From Caballeronia zhejiangensis (lineage in GTDB: Bacteria; Pseudomonadota; Gammaproteobacteria; Burkholderiales; Burkholderiaceae), in NCBI RefSeq assembly GCF_000698575.1, contig NZ_JFHD01000007.1, positions 1 to 64,000 on the forward strand: DNA of 64,000 nucleotides, written 5' to 3'. Position 1 is the stretch's first letter. Each line of letters opens with the position of its first letter. Below the pieces are notes generated by a model. That model saw only the letters and a list, made by a program, of their open reading frames with translations. It made no database searches and had not been told where the DNA came from. Shown here one piece after another: positions 18,801-25,696 of the stretch. Both the position numbers and the translations under genes were made by a program.

Positions 18801-18943
18801 ACCGCCTTTCGACGATCATGCGCGCCGACAAGATTCTCGTGCTATACGAAGGCGGCATCGTCGAACAGGGCAAGCATGACGAACTCGTCGCGAGAAAGGG
18901 CATGTACTACCAACTCGTGCAAAAGCAACTGAGCGCAGCATGA
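15884..18943 (+). CDS. Peptidase-containing ABC exporter with two N-terminal cyclic-nucleotide-binding domains
   Basis: This 1019-residue protein has five parts. cNMP-binding domain 1 is ~20-130 and cNMP-binding domain 2 is ~150-265 (GPGEIFGEKACV). A C39 peptidase follows at ~305-430, with Cys317 in DCGAACLAM, His390 in GYHYIIVYG and Asp406 in VADPAIGF. The membrane domain is ~445-715. The ATPase is ~770-1010, with Walker A GRSGSGKTT from ~813, signature LSGGQIQRLCIARAL and Walker B LLVFDEATSALD. C39 exporters cut substrates after the Gly-Gly of the leader and pump the rest out with HlyD and TolC partners. Two cNMP domains in front suggest gating by cAMP or c-di-GMP. The gene overlaps the activator gene by 4 bases. 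Confidence 0.95.
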   Translation: MDAPSSLDSPADFLSSVEILSPFTREEIEQFAAQAESRRFGFGETVCNAGDAADGLYIVKAGSVRIFTEEHGKEISMGVKKERETFADIAMLRDYRHESSVRSSGKTELLFIPRTAIDPVIAKNPAALAFVTSYVAINSAGGFVAKLFDLRGKLDKAELEECVRSVGVKRVAEGKEILKQESRDDRRLYVVRQGEVRIVREEGGERHVLATLGPGEIFGEKACVMRQEQMASAIASTDTRLLVIPEKTVHFIIERNVKLREVLEERIRFTERELQRQKKITERRKLPAMLDLHTKPELGERVIKRFAWIEQAEEMDCGAACLAMICRHYGINMTLGKLRELANVTTSGATLDSLARAGESLGFTTRGVQCTFESLRGFEMPFIAHWEGYHYIIVYGVSSENVWVADPAIGFRKMTVGEFERGWSGTCLLFTPGQDLTQKAVSRSPWLRFVGYLKPYKKILLHLFLATFVIQVLGVIPPLIIQNILDGVIVHQNVNLLHVLIAGLIIASLFTQLMTTIRAYLANFMVRNMDFAMMSQFFRHTFSLPFGFFAKRKTGDVFARFQENHTIRAFLTESTVSTVLNLLMIFIYFTIMFLYNVKLTLLLIAFVIPMMVLTVVATPRIKQNARETFSAGTDARSYLMEALGGVETVKGMGIERAVRLKWEKKYAKSLEVQYKSQRFNIVVGLCSQLLNAATTIGVLWVGANLVLARELTIGQLIAFNAYMGSVLAPLMGLINLWSLLNDAGVAMERLGDVLDIEPEQKPEDMQQRVMLPDLQGDISFNGVYFRYGEGDAPYVLENISFDIKPGELIAIVGRSGSGKTTLAKLLVGFYAPSEGKMTVDGYDINVVDKGFFRAQIGYVMQSNLLFSGTIAENIASGDEAPDRRRIEEVAKMADAHAFIAKMPLGYEQVVGERGVGLSGGQIQRLCIARALYHDPRLLVFDEATSALDTQSESNILGNMQEILKGRTAVIIAHRLSTIMRADKILVLYEGGIVEQGKHDELVARKGMYYQLVQKQLSAA

Positions 18944-20253
18944 AAATACTCGACCAACCGGAAAGCGATACCAGCGCGCCCGCGTCATCGGCGATTTCGT
19001 ATGCGGGGCTCATCGAGAAGATCGAGATCTTGCGCTCGACGCTTCGATGGACCTCGCGGCTCGAGCGTCCCGAGATCGAAAAGCTGTTGCGGCAGGCGAG
19101 CACCCTGCGCGACGAAGTCATGCAACTGTCGCACAAGGAGCGCTTCGTGCAGGCGGCGGCCGCCGAACCGAAGCGCGATCTTCCGCCGGGCGCGCGGCGG
19201 CAGGCGCTGATCGAACGCAGCTTCGTATTCGAAGGCACGTTCGGCGATAACCCGAAGTTGCTGGAAGCGCTGGAAATCGCGGAAAAAGCCGCGCCGACGG
19301 ACTTGCCGGTATTGATCGATGGCGAAAGCGGCACCGGCAAGGAATTGATGGCGAAGGTCATTCACGCGAACGGATCGCGTGCCGACAAGCCGTATATCTC
19401 GGTGAACTGCGGCGCGATTCCGGACAATCTGCTGGAGTCCGAACTATTCGGGCATCGCAAGGGCGCGTTCACCGGAGCGAGCAATGATCGCAAGGGAAAA
19501 TTCGAAAGCGCACACACGGGCACGATCTTTCTCGATGAGATCGGCGAACTGCCTTTGCAGGGGCAGGTGAAGCTGTTGCGCGTACTGGAAGCGCATGAAA
19601 TTCAGCGCGTGGGTTCGGACGAGCCCATCGCGGTGGATACGCGCATCGTCGCGGCAACCAATCGCAACTTGCGCAAGTTCTGCGACGAGGGGCGTTTTCG
19701 CGAGGATCTGTTTTATCGGCTGAGCGTCATTCATCTGACGCTGCCTGCTTTGCGTGAACGGCGCGATGAAATTCCGCTGCTGCTCGCGTATTTCGGCGAC
19801 GAAGCGGCCGCGACATTGAAGCGCCGGCCGGTGAAGTTGTCGCCGCGGCTACGGGATTTTCTGCGCAACTATGACTATCCGGGGAACATCCGCGAGTTGC
19901 GGAACGTGGTGTACCGCCTCGCGTGTCTTGCGGGCGATATGGCCGACATCGATCATCTGCCGGTCGATATACGGCCGAAGTCATCGCTCTCGCTCGCAAT
20001 GGGCGGGCCGGCGGCGAGCGGAAACGGCATCGCGACGGCGAGCTCGCTCGCGGAAGCGAAGCGCGTCGCCAGCGACGAAGCGGAGCGCGCGTTTCTCGAA
20101 CGAGGCTTGCAGGAAACCGGCGGAACGGTGGCCGAGCTTGCGAGACGGTACGAGATGAACCGCTCGCATCTGCAGATGCTTTTGAAAAAGCACGGGCTGC
20201 ATTCGAAGGAGTTTCGAGCGGCGGCGCAGAAGAACAAGGAGGCGGGCGGTTGA
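18940..20253 (+). CDS. Sigma-54-dependent transcriptional activator (AAA+ / Fis-type HTH)
   Basis: This 437-residue protein overlaps the ABC gene (ATGA). The N-terminal ~95 residues are helical and lack a recognisable receiver or GAF domain. The AAA+ core has Walker A GESGTGKE (from 128), the sigma-54 contact loop GAFTGA (175-180), [11 protein letters not shown] and an arginine-finger region. The C-terminus (~393-425) is a Fis-type HTH ([21 protein letters not shown]). It should remodel sigma-54 polymerase at the three strong -24/-12 promoters found in this cluster. How its activity is switched is not visible; a link to FHA/PP2C phospho-signalling is plausible. Confidence 0.95.
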   Translation: MKILDQPESDTSAPASSAISYAGLIEKIEILRSTLRWTSRLERPEIEKLLRQASTLRDEVMQLSHKERFVQAAAAEPKRDLPPGARRQALIERSFVFEGTFGDNPKLLEALEIAEKAAPTDLPVLIDGESGTGKELMAKVIHANGSRADKPYISVNCGAIPDNLLESELFGHRKGAFTGASNDRKGKFESAHTGTIFLDEIGELPLQGQVKLLRVLEAHEIQRVGSDEPIAVDTRIVAATNRNLRKFCDEGRFREDLFYRLSVIHLTLPALRERRDEIPLLLAYFGDEAAATLKRRPVKLSPRLRDFLRNYDYPGNIRELRNVVYRLACLAGDMADIDHLPVDIRPKSSLSLAMGGPAASGNGIATASSLAEAKRVASDEAERAFLERGLQETGGTVAELARRYEMNRSHLQMLLKKHGLHSKEFRAAAQKNKEAGG

Positions 20254-20260
20254 GCCGCCT

Positions 20261-21031
20261 TTAAATCGACGGATTCACCTGCGTCTTATCCGTCGCCATC
20301 AAATCGACCGCATGCGCGACGACCACTGAAATATTGTCGCGCCCGCCCCGCGCGAGCGCGATTTCCAGCAGCCTTTGCGCGGCGACATCGCAATTGCCCG
20401 GCGCGAGCTCGCTCATCATTTCGGCTTCGCTGACTTCGTTCGATAAACCGTCGCTGCATAGCAGGAACGTATCGCCGTCGTTCAGGGCGAGCGTGTTCTC
20501 GTCGAGTTCGAGCACATCGAGCGCGCCGACCGCGCGCGTGATCAGATGCTGCGCCGGATGATGCAGCGCTTCTTCCGCCGTGAGTTGCCCGCGCGCCTTC
20601 AGTTCCTCGACGTGGCTGTGATCGCGCGTGAGCTGCACGAGCCGTCCCTGGCGCAGCAGATAGATGCGGCTGTCGCCGGCCCATACATAACCGCACGCGC
20701 CATCGCGCGCAGCGAGCACGACGACCGTGCTGCCGATGCGCGACACCTGGCGCCGCGCCGCTTCCGCACGCAGCTTGTCGTTCACGTCGAGAAGACGCGC
20801 GCGGGCATCGGCGATGGTGCCCGCAAGATTGTTCGCCGGCGATACCTTCGCGAGGCTCTCGATCACCATCCGGCTCGCCAGATCGCCGACCGCGTGGCCG
20901 CCCATGCCATCGGCGACGGCCCACAGTCCGCGCTCGGGCGCATCGAGCAGCGCGTCTTCGTTGATCTGCCGGACGCAGCCGGTGTCGGTGCGGGCGGCGG
21001 ATGTCCATCGAAACTCGGTGGTGAAGGTCAC
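20261..21031 (-). CDS. PP2C-family serine/threonine phosphatase
   Basis: The GTG at 21031, six bases after GGAGG, gives 256 residues that begin right at the domain; an in-frame extension to 21133 has no binding site. PP2C metal-binding motifs are all present: TDTGCVRQINEDAL, VADGMGGHAVGDLAS, LLCSDGLSNEV and GGRDNISVVVAHA. These enzymes remove phosphate from Ser/Thr using Mg/Mn and commonly pair with FHA proteins and Ser/Thr kinases. It lies 106 bases downstream of the second GG-leader gene on the same strand, so it is probably co-transcribed from the sigma-54 promoter at 21520-21535. Confidence 0.93.
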   Translation of the reverse strand: MTFTTEFRWTSAARTDTGCVRQINEDALLDAPERGLWAVADGMGGHAVGDLASRMVIESLAKVSPANNLAGTIADARARLLDVNDKLRAEAARRQVSRIGSTVVVLAARDGACGYVWAGDSRIYLLRQGRLVQLTRDHSHVEELKARGQLTAEEALHHPAQHLITRAVGALDVLELDENTLALNDGDTFLLCSDGLSNEVSEAEMMSELAPGNCDVAAQRLLEIALARGGRDNISVVVAHAVDLMATDKTQVNPSI

Positions 21032-21137
21032 GGCAACCTCCGGAATGCTGGGTGACGCGGCGTCGGGCGGGCCTTGCGGACGATCCCGCTCATTGTGTAC
21101 CAACGCGCGTCCGAAGCGAATCTTGATCTGCACCGCT

Positions 21138-21476
21138 TTAGCCCGCGCGATTCCCCGCGACCGAATTCGGGCTGACGGTAAGGGTCGCGCCGTTGCCCGT
21201 ATTGCTGACCGCGACGTTCTGAAACTGATTGACCATCTGGCCGACCGTGATGTTCGTCACGTTATTGGTGATGTTGTTCGTGACCGCGTAGATGTTGTTG
21301 GTCACATCGACCAGCGTAATCGCGCCGGCTGCGGCCCCGCCGCCCGATGAACGCTCCACGAAAGGCGTGATCCAGCCGAACACCCACGGCGCACCGCCTC
21401 CGCCGCTGATGGCCGACATCGCCGCGTGATCCAGCACGCGGTCGTATTCGAGATCGCTGACGGTCAAGGCGCACAT
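21138..21476 (-). CDS. Double-glycine-leader secreted peptide precursor 2
   Basis: The ATG at 21476 lies about 7 bases after GGAGA. The protein is 112 residues. Its leader (MCALTVSDLEYDRVLDHAAM then SAISGG) matches precursor 1 at the same positions: L4, T5, D8, L9, L15, D16, A19, M20, S21, A22, G25, G26. Cleavage is expected after Gly26. The mature part begins with a hydrophobic stretch (APWVFGWITPFVE) and a Gly-rich linker. Then comes a repetitive Asn-rich beta-like region (TNNIYAVTNNITNNVTNITV, QMVNQFQNVAVSNTGNG) without Cys. This composition recalls self-assembling fibre or amyloid subunits more than a bacteriocin, but that is inference. Confidence 0.85.
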   Translation of the reverse strand: MCALTVSDLEYDRVLDHAAMSAISGGGGAPWVFGWITPFVERSSGGGAAAGAITLVDVTNNIYAVTNNITNNVTNITVGQMVNQFQNVAVSNTGNGATLTVSPNSVAGNRAG

Positions 21477-21519
21477 GTCGTTTCTCCGGGATGGCCTGTG
21501 AGCAGGACGCACGGATCAA

Positions 21520-21535
21520 TGCAAGGCCCATGCCG
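21520..21535 (-). promoter_or_regulatory. Sigma-54 (-24/-12) promoter of peptide-2 gene
   Basis: Read leftward the site is CGGCATGGGCCTTGCA, matching TGGCAC-N5-TTGCA except at the first and sixth bases, with exact GG-N10-GC spacing. The -12 end lies 43 bases before the ATG at 21476. Confidence 0.78.
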
Positions 21536-21632
21536 ACGCACGCCAAATGGCGGAGATTGCGTCCGAATCGCCGATGGGGCGGCGTTCTGGCGGCATCGGC
21601 GCAAACGAAATGGCAGGGTGCCGAATCGCATC

Positions 21633-21763
21633 CGTTGGATCGTCGCCAACAAGCGATGTTGGCGTCGCGCCGCATAACCAACACACGCGGCGCGCGTCCG
21701 ATCGGCCCGCACGACGCGAATTCTGGTGCAGCAGGTCCAACAAACACGCAAGAAAACTGTTGG
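21633..21763. promoter_or_regulatory. Array of CCAACA/TGTTGG half-sites between divergent sigma-54 promoters
   Basis: CCAACA occurs at 21646-21651, 21678-21683 and 21737-21742, and TGTTGG at 21657-21662 and 21758-21763; CGTTGG at 21633-21638 is a near match. The two central copies form the perfect palindrome CGCCAACA-N5-TGTTGGCG (21644-21664). The array is 100-230 bases upstream of the leftward promoter and 78-208 bases upstream of the rightward one, the usual range for an activator site. It may bind the activator encoded at 18940-20253. The 444-base gap 21477-21920 holds no supported gene. Confidence 0.5.
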
Positions 21764-21820
21764 CCCATGAAAAACACAACGCCGTCGAAACACGCTCGCG
21801 ATTCCGCAATAACCACACGT

Positions 21821-21833
21821 AATCAATGGCTTA
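21821..21833 (+). promoter_or_regulatory. IHF-binding site consensus
   Basis: AATCAATGGCTTA fits WATCAA-N4-TTR at every position. It lies 7 bases upstream of the -24/-12 element at 21841 and downstream of the half-site array, where a DNA bend would bring a bound activator to sigma-54 polymerase. Confidence 0.6.
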
Positions 21834-21840
21834 TCGAAAC

Positions 21841-21856
21841 TGGCAAGGAAGATGCA
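21841..21856 (+). promoter_or_regulatory. Sigma-54 (-24/-12) promoter of the LRAT-fold gene
   Basis: TGGCAAGGAAGATGCA matches TGGCAC-N5-TTGCA with two mismatches and exact GG-N10-GC spacing, 64 bases before the ATG at 21921. Confidence 0.72.
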
Positions 21857-21920
21857 AAAGGCTAGGCAACCCGGCGCCGAACAAACACCTGGCGCCAGCA
21901 AAGAAAAATCGGAGCCAGCC

Positions 21921-22424
21921 ATGTCAACCAACCAGCAAATCGGACTGATCGAACAGCAAGCCGCCGCGAACGGCTTCTCGCTCGACGACGAACCCGCGCT
22001 CGGCACCGAACTCGTCACGCGCCGTTCCGGCTATGAACATCACGGCATCTACGCCGGCAACGGCATGGTTATCCACTATGCCGGTTTCGCGAAGTCGCTG
22101 CATCGCGGCCCGGTCGAGGAAGTCCCGGTCGAGCAGTTCGCCGCCGGTCATGAAGTCACGATCCGCCAGAACCCGGCCGCGAAGTTCGTCGGCATGGAAG
22201 CGGTGCGCCGCGCCCGCAGCCGCCTCGGCGAAGACAACTATCACCTGCTCACCAACAACTGCGAGCACTTCGTTACGTGGTGCCTCGACGGCCGCGCCCG
22301 CAGCCGTCAGGTGCAAGCGTGCTTCATCGATCCCCACGCGGCCGTCAGAGCCGTGGCGGGACTCTTCCGCGCCTATGTCGCCGCCGAACGCCGCCGCCGC
22401 ATGAATGTGGCGCTCGCAGCCTGA
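21921..22424 (+). CDS. LRAT/NlpC-like (lecithin:retinol acyltransferase fold) protein
   Basis: The ATG follows GGAG at 21911-21914. The 167-residue protein has LRAT-family features: GTELVTRRSGYEHHGIYAGNGMVIHYAG with the catalytic-type His at 40/41, and Cys114 in TNNCEHFVTWC. The family uses a Cys-His pair for thioester chemistry, as acyltransferases or small hydrolases. No signal peptide is seen. Its own sigma-54 promoter places it in the same regulon as the GG-leader peptides, so it could modify lipid or protein in that pathway; this is inference. Confidence 0.85.
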   Translation: MSTNQQIGLIEQQAAANGFSLDDEPALGTELVTRRSGYEHHGIYAGNGMVIHYAGFAKSLHRGPVEEVPVEQFAAGHEVTIRQNPAAKFVGMEAVRRARSRLGEDNYHLLTNNCEHFVTWCLDGRARSRQVQACFIDPHAAVRAVAGLFRAYVAAERRRRMNVALAA

Positions 22425-22461
22425 ACCTCACGTTTTGCCGATCGATTCCGAGGAGACCATC

Positions 22462-22710
22462 ATGCAAACCACCGAAAACTCGCTGCACTGGGCCGTCGAC
22501 AAATGGCTCGCCCCGACTGCCGCGCATCCGGCACGCGTCGTGCGTCTGTGCCGTTCGCATGTCACCGGCGCGCGCTACGTCTGCATCGAGGCCCAGCATC
22601 CGGGCGGCCCGCTCGCGATCATCTTCTTCCGCCATGACGACGGCACCTGGAACGTGTTTCCGCCGCAAGCGAAGCGTCCGTCGATGAGCGCGGCGCGCCT
22701 CGCCGCCTGA
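22462..22710 (+). CDS. Small conserved-looking hypothetical protein
   Basis: This encodes 82 residues behind AGGAG, 37 bases after the LRAT gene on the same strand, so probably the same transcript. I do not recognise the family. It reads as a compact mixed alpha/beta protein (RVVRLCRSHVTGARYVCIEAQHPGGPLAIIFF then RHDDGTWNVFPPQ) with no signal or membrane segment. Confidence 0.7.
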   Translation: MQTTENSLHWAVDKWLAPTAAHPARVVRLCRSHVTGARYVCIEAQHPGGPLAIIFFRHDDGTWNVFPPQAKRPSMSAARLAA

Positions 22711-22890
22711 AGGCGCGTACGATCGGCCGGGACGCGTCGGGCGGCCCCGGCTTTGACACGGCAATCCCGCTGCCGCTACTCTAGGCGCATCGTCGCGGCC
22801 ATTTGGATGAAGCCGCCGGTCGCACGGAAGCAGCAGGTCGTGGTAGTTTTGCGTCCGTGAACCAGATCGTACATTTTCGAGGTATTGCCG

Positions 22891-23985
22891 ATGACCCAGC
22901 CCGACTCCTCTTCCTCCGCCCGCGCGACGCCCGATTCGAACCTCGGCGACAATCCGCTCGGCATCGCGGGGCTGGAGTTCGTCGAGTTTTCCAGCCCCGA
23001 TCCTGCAGGGCTCGCCCGACTGTTCGAGACGCTCGGCTTCGTGCCCGTCGCGCAGCACATCAGCAAGGCGGTGACGCTCTTTCGCCAGCGCAGCATGAAT
23101 TTTCTGTTGAACGCGGAGCCGGATTCGTTCGCGTCGCGCTTTGCCGAGTCGCATGGCGTCGGCATCGCGGCGATCGGCATTCGCGTGCTCGATGCGCAGG
23201 TCGCCCACGAGCGCGCGCTCGAATACGGCGCGTGGGATTTCGAGGGCGAAAAAATCGGCCCGAACGAGCTTGCGATTCCGGCGATTCAAGGCATCGGCGA
23301 TTCCCATATCTATTTCGTCGATCACTGGCCGGGCAAGAACAGCGGCGAGACGTCGATCTACGACATCGACTTTCGTCCGATTCCCGGAGCACGCGCGGAT
23401 CTCAACGGCACCGGCCTGCTCGAAGTCGACCACTTCACGCAGACGGTCGGCGCAGGCCGCATTCAGGAATGGCTCGATTTCTATCGGGAAGTGCTGCACT
23501 TCTCGGAGATTCATCAGGTGCATCCGGACTGGCACGTCTCGCAGGATTCCGCCGTCACGCTTTCGCCGTGCGGCGCGATCCGCATTCCGGTGTACGAGGA
23601 AGGCACCTATCGCACGGATCTGATGCAGCAATATCTGCCCGATCACGAAGGCGAGGGCGTGCAGCATATCGCGCTGGCATCGGCGGATATTTTCGCTTCC
23701 GTCGATGCATTGATGGCGCGCGGCGTGCGCTTCCTGCAGCCGCCGCCGCGCTATTACGACGAGATCGACGAGCGTCTGCCGGGCCACGGTCTCGACATCG
23801 GAAAGCTGCGCACGCGCGGCATTCTCGTCGACGGCGAGATTCTCGGAGACGGCACGCCGCAGCTTTTTCTGCAGACGTTCGTCGAGCGCAAGCCCGGCGA
23901 CATGTTCTTCGAGATCGTCGAGCGGCGCGGGCATCACGGATTCGGCGAGGGCAATCTCGCCGCGATCGCGAAGGCGCGCGGCTGA
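22891..23985 (+). CDS. hpd: 4-hydroxyphenylpyruvate dioxygenase-like enzyme
   Basis: The ATG at 22891 gives 364 residues, the usual bacterial HPPD length. Two vicinal-oxygen-chelate halves are seen. The Fe(II) ligands sit in EVDHFTQTVG, GVQHIALAS and FFEIVERRG, and the C-terminus HHGFGEGN is typical. HPPD converts 4-hydroxyphenylpyruvate to homogentisate in tyrosine breakdown. The first domain carries an unusual acid-rich segment and no other tyrosine-pathway gene is near, so hydroxymandelate synthase or another family member cannot be excluded. Confidence 0.85.
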   Translation: MTQPDSSSSARATPDSNLGDNPLGIAGLEFVEFSSPDPAGLARLFETLGFVPVAQHISKAVTLFRQRSMNFLLNAEPDSFASRFAESHGVGIAAIGIRVLDAQVAHERALEYGAWDFEGEKIGPNELAIPAIQGIGDSHIYFVDHWPGKNSGETSIYDIDFRPIPGARADLNGTGLLEVDHFTQTVGAGRIQEWLDFYREVLHFSEIHQVHPDWHVSQDSAVTLSPCGAIRIPVYEEGTYRTDLMQQYLPDHEGEGVQHIALASADIFASVDALMARGVRFLQPPPRYYDEIDERLPGHGLDIGKLRTRGILVDGEILGDGTPQLFLQTFVERKPGDMFFEIVERRGHHGFGEGNLAAIAKARG

Positions 23986-23991
23986 CGCGAC

Positions 23992-24405
23992 TCATTGCAC
24001 GACGACCGTCCCCGTCATGTGCGGATGCAGCGAACAGAAGTACTTGTACGTGCCCGGTTTGTCGAACACATGCGAGAAGCTGTCGCCGCTGTCGAGCGGA
24101 TCGGACTTGAAGCTCTTTCCCTCGTCGGCGACGGTATGCAGCATGTCGTCGTGATTCACCCACGTCACCTTCGTACCGACGGGCACGGTAATCGTCGCCT
24201 GATTGAACGCGAAGTTGTCGATGGAAACGGTCGGCGCGTTCGCCAGCGCGACCTGTTGCGCGGGTTCTGCCGCGCACGCCGACGGAATCGCCACGCCGAT
24301 GACGCCTTTCACGACCAGCGCAAGCGCGGCCTGGCGCAGCAGCTTGCCGGCGAGCGGGCGGAGATTGTCGGGCGAAACGTAGTGCGCAATCGTCGATGCG
24401 ATCAT
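23992..24405 (-). CDS. Exported cupredoxin-domain (blue-copper-like) protein
   Basis: This encodes 137 residues. A hydrophobic export region (~22-46, ending SACAAEP) is followed by a plastocyanin/azurin-like domain: VSIDNFAFNQATITVPVGTKVTWVNHDDMLHTV and YKYFCSLHPHMTGTVVV. The copper ligands His (NHDDMLH), Cys (FCSLH), His and Met are all present. It starts inside the stop codon of the metallophosphoesterase gene (ATGA overlap), so the two are translationally coupled. An electron-transfer or copper-handling role in the periplasm is likely. Confidence 0.9.
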   Translation of the reverse strand: MIASTIAHYVSPDNLRPLAGKLLRQAALALVVKGVIGVAIPSACAAEPAQQVALANAPTVSIDNFAFNQATITVPVGTKVTWVNHDDMLHTVADEGKSFKSDPLDSGDSFSHVFDKPGTYKYFCSLHPHMTGTVVVQ

Positions 24406-25391
24406 GACTGCACCCCCGCGAGCGACGTATCGGTGACGGCAAGTTGCCCGCGTCCCGCGATATGCGTGACTTCGCGCAGGCCGAGCATCGTGCGCAATTG
24501 TTCGGATGGCACTTTCATCGGCCCCGGACCGGACGGTGCGCCCGGCGCGGGCTGCGGAAACGCCGTCGACATCGCCGAATAAAAGCGCATCTCTCCCTCC
24601 ACTTTCTGCGCCACCTGATGGACGTGGCCGTTCAGCACCGTTACCGAGCCGAAGCGTTTCAAGAGCGCGAGCGCCTGCGCGCTGTCGTCGGTGCCCCATC
24701 CCCATTGCGGATACAACGCCCACAGCGGAATGTGCGCGAACACGACGATCGGCGTGCTGCTCGATTTGCCCTGCAGATCCGCCTTGAGCCACGCGAGCTG
24801 CGCATCGCCGAGAAAGCCGAGGCCGCCGCCCTTCAGGTCGATCACGTTGGTCAGGCCGATGAAATGCACGCCGCCCTGATCGAAGCTGTACCAGTGACGC
24901 GTGCTGCCTTTGCCGTATTGCCCGGAAAAGCGGTCGAAAAACGCGTTGCCTTCTTCGACCAGCACGTCGTGCTCGCCGGGCACGTAATGCACGTCCATGC
25001 CCGACTTGCCGATGATCTGCGTCGCCGTGTCGAATTGCGCAGGCTTCGACAGATGCGTGATGTCGCCCGTGTGGATCATGAACGCGGGGCGTCTTTCCAT
25101 CGCGCTCACGCGGTTGATGGCTTCTTCGAGCGTGCTCGTCGGCTCCGTGTTCGGATCCTTGTTGAAGCCGATGTGACTGTCGCTGATCTGCACGAAGCTG
25201 AACGAGCCGGTCTGCTCGGCCGCTTCCACCGACGAGATCAGGCGCGAAACGGGCACGCCGCCGCTCACCGTCCAGATGACGCCGGCGCCCGCCCAGGCCA
25301 TGCACGAAAGTGCGGTGCGGCGGCGCTTGCCGTGCTCGTCGAGTTCGTCGCGTTGCTGCGCGGGCGGCAGTGCGTTCGGGTCGGGTTTCAT
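24402..25391 (-). CDS. Exported calcineurin-like metallophosphoesterase (Tat-type signal)
   Basis: The start at 25391 follows AAAGGAACC and gives 329 residues. An RRRTALS-type twin-arginine stretch and hydrophobic helix (~30-50) suggest Tat export with folded metal cofactor. Metal-binding motifs of the calcineurin-like family are in order: QISDSHIG, HTGDITH, GEHDVL, FAHIPLW and LNGHVHQ. The substrate is unknown. It is coupled to the cupredoxin gene and divergent from an ECF sigma/anti-sigma pair, which probably controls it. Confidence 0.9.
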   Translation of the reverse strand: MKPDPNALPPAQQRDELDEHGKRRRTALSCMAWAGAGVIWTVSGGVPVSRLISSVEAAEQTGSFSFVQISDSHIGFNKDPNTEPTSTLEEAINRVSAMERRPAFMIHTGDITHLSKPAQFDTATQIIGKSGMDVHYVPGEHDVLVEEGNAFFDRFSGQYGKGSTRHWYSFDQGGVHFIGLTNVIDLKGGGLGFLGDAQLAWLKADLQGKSSSTPIVVFAHIPLWALYPQWGWGTDDSAQALALLKRFGSVTVLNGHVHQVAQKVEGEMRFYSAMSTAFPQPAPGAPSGPGPMKVPSEQLRTMLGLREVTHIAGRGQLAVTDTSLAGVQS

Positions 25392-25586
25392 GATGGTTCC
25401 TTTGATGATGACGGCCGCGGTTCTTGTCGTTCGAATCGGTGAAGTCGGGCCCACGGCGGCTCGGTGCATGGGCGCGAAGCCGGCGATGCCCGTTGCGGCG
25501 GGCAGGATCGCGTTGGCATCCGTCCATCGAACCAGCGAATGCGGCGGGATATTCCCGCTATATTTTTTTGAGTCGCCGTTGCAAAC

Positions 25587-25615
25587 GGGAATAAAGCGCC
25601 CGCGTGAGGAGTAAC
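25587..25615 (+). promoter_or_regulatory. Candidate ECF-type promoter before the sigma gene
   Basis: GGGAATAAA (25587-25595), 15 bases and GTAAC (25611-25615) resemble ECF -35/-10 elements with a GGAATAAA-type -35. The 305-base gap 25392-25696 between divergent genes also contains an AT-rich run at 25558-25569. No gene is seen in it. Confidence 0.25.
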
Positions 25616-25696
25616 GGATGGGAAGGCGCGGAAAAGCGATGCCGCCGCGCCCGAACGAAGTTTTCCGAACGTGATTGTGGAAAGGAGACCCGCGCG

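Noticed and set aside
22345..23937. 530-codon leftward frame opposite the HPPD-like gene
   Set aside because: Shadow; the rightward frame has all HPPD ligands.
24444..25442. Rightward 332-codon frame opposite the metallophosphoesterase
   Set aside because: Shadow; the leftward frame has five metal-binding motifs.
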